Below, one piece after another: positions 14,271 through 14,541 of a stretch of DNA of 14,541 bases. Location: assembly GCA_052174015.1 (NCBI GenBank), contig JBQMXM010000022.1, forward strand, positions 1 through 14,541. Direction: 5' to 3'. Within the stretch, counting starts at the first letter, position 1; every line of letters begins with the position of its first letter. The notes below the pieces were generated by a model, which saw only the letters and a list, made by a program, of their open reading frames with translations, was not told the origin of the DNA and searched no databases. The stretch is from JABCPO02 sp052174015 (GTDB taxonomy: Bacteria; Bacillota; Clostridia; TANB77; CAG-508). Both the position numbers and the translations under genes were made by a program.

Positions 14271-14541
14271 TTATTTAATATTCCATACCTTGCTTCCAGC
14301 ACTTGTTTCTTCTAATTCTATTCCTTTTTCTAAATATACTATTGGTCTTAAATAAACTTTCATATCACCTGAACCTACACTATTTTCATCTGTATGTTCT
14401 AATAAAAGATCGCCATCTATTTTTTTATTCTCTGTAGAATGCCATATATATATATATTAAACTGTCCACTAGAACTTATACATCTTGAAGCTATATTTGA
14501 GTCTTCTATAAAAATATATTTTTTTAATATCATCTTTTTTT
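14271..14541 (-). pseudogene. 3' end of a second lectin-like prepilin relative, reading frame interrupted
   Basis: The gene enters from the right edge. Frame 1 reads IEDSNIASRCISSSGQFNIY and continues to a TAG at 14419-14417. The expected family tail (DGDLLLEHTDEN...YLRPIVYLEKGIELEE...VWNIK, stop TAA 14273-14271) is in a different frame that is open only below 14457. The RC(I/V)S and LRP(I/V)VYL landmarks and the VWxIK ending match the variable gene at 580-1941, so they are relatives. Composition here is AT-rich, unlike the VR, so this copy shows no sign of retrohoming. The shift must fall between 14456 and 14417; an (AT)7 tract and an A7 run lie at those ends. A sequencing or assembly error, real decay, or regulated slippage are all possible. 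Confidence 0.7.
14444..14457. repeat. (AT)7 dinucleotide tract inside the right-edge gene
   Basis: Seven AT units lie within the coding region just where the two reading frames of the lectin-like relative meet. Loss of one unit would join them as QFNIYIWHSTENKKIDGD, so the tract is one candidate for the frame change. Confidence 0.85.

Noticed and set aside
14417..14541. Could the A-rich right-edge lectin-like segment be the template repeat for the variable region? The first bases (AGATGTATAAG versus CGCTGTGTCAG) differ only at A positions.
   Set aside because: The match holds for about 11 bases only, then the two sequences diverge at non-A positions and in length. It also lies in coding sequence with a family tail. 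In an AT-rich genome such short A-biased differences arise by chance.

Overview
The window is a very AT-rich (roughly a quarter G+C), low-GC Gram-positive segment with strong AGGAGG-type ribosome binding sites. The gene content (plsX-miaB-mutS, pseudopilin-like proteins, prepilin-like proteins with a KGITLI N-terminus) suggests an uncultured gut-type member of the Clostridia. That assignment is an inference; there is no rRNA here. Every gene I accept lies on the minus strand, so transcription runs from high to low coordinates.

Layout in transcription order. At the right edge (14541-14271) is the 3' end of a prepilin-like/C-type-lectin-like gene whose reading frame is broken. It is followed by a likely promoter (about 14227-14199) and four genes (14143-10018). 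Each encodes a protein with one N-terminal membrane helix and an extracytoplasmic body; they resemble the minor-pilin set of a Tad/type IV-like surface appendage. Next come a membrane-anchored staphylococcal-type nuclease and a trimeric dUTPase whose genes overlap by 8 bases. Then come two small paralogous genes of unknown function (B at 8709-8275, A at 8066-7575). Each has its own consensus promoter, its own terminator hairpin and a nearly identical 42-nt structured leader abutting the ribosome binding site. A 335-base gap with a pentanucleotide repeat separates them from the tightly packed housekeeping run plsX-miaB-mutS (7239-2018).

Downstream of mutS is a prepilin-like gene (1941-580). 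Its last ~170 bp are about 50% G+C in an otherwise ~25% G+C context, are full of C- and G-ending codons, and encode the lectin-like end domain. This is the signature of a diversity-generating retroelement (DGR) variable region. The reverse transcriptase and template repeat are not in this window. The copy here also carries a frameshift inside the variable stretch, which displaces the conserved LRPVVYL tail into another frame. The left edge holds the 5' part of an unknown two-helix membrane protein with a perfect promoter.

Two points deserve most attention. First, a DGR-diversified pilin-like adhesin lies in the same neighbourhood as a pseudopilin cassette and a second, frame-broken relative. 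Second, a small cis-acting RNA element occurs in two copies whose inner helix differs only by compensatory base-pair changes, while the two proteins behind it have diverged strongly.
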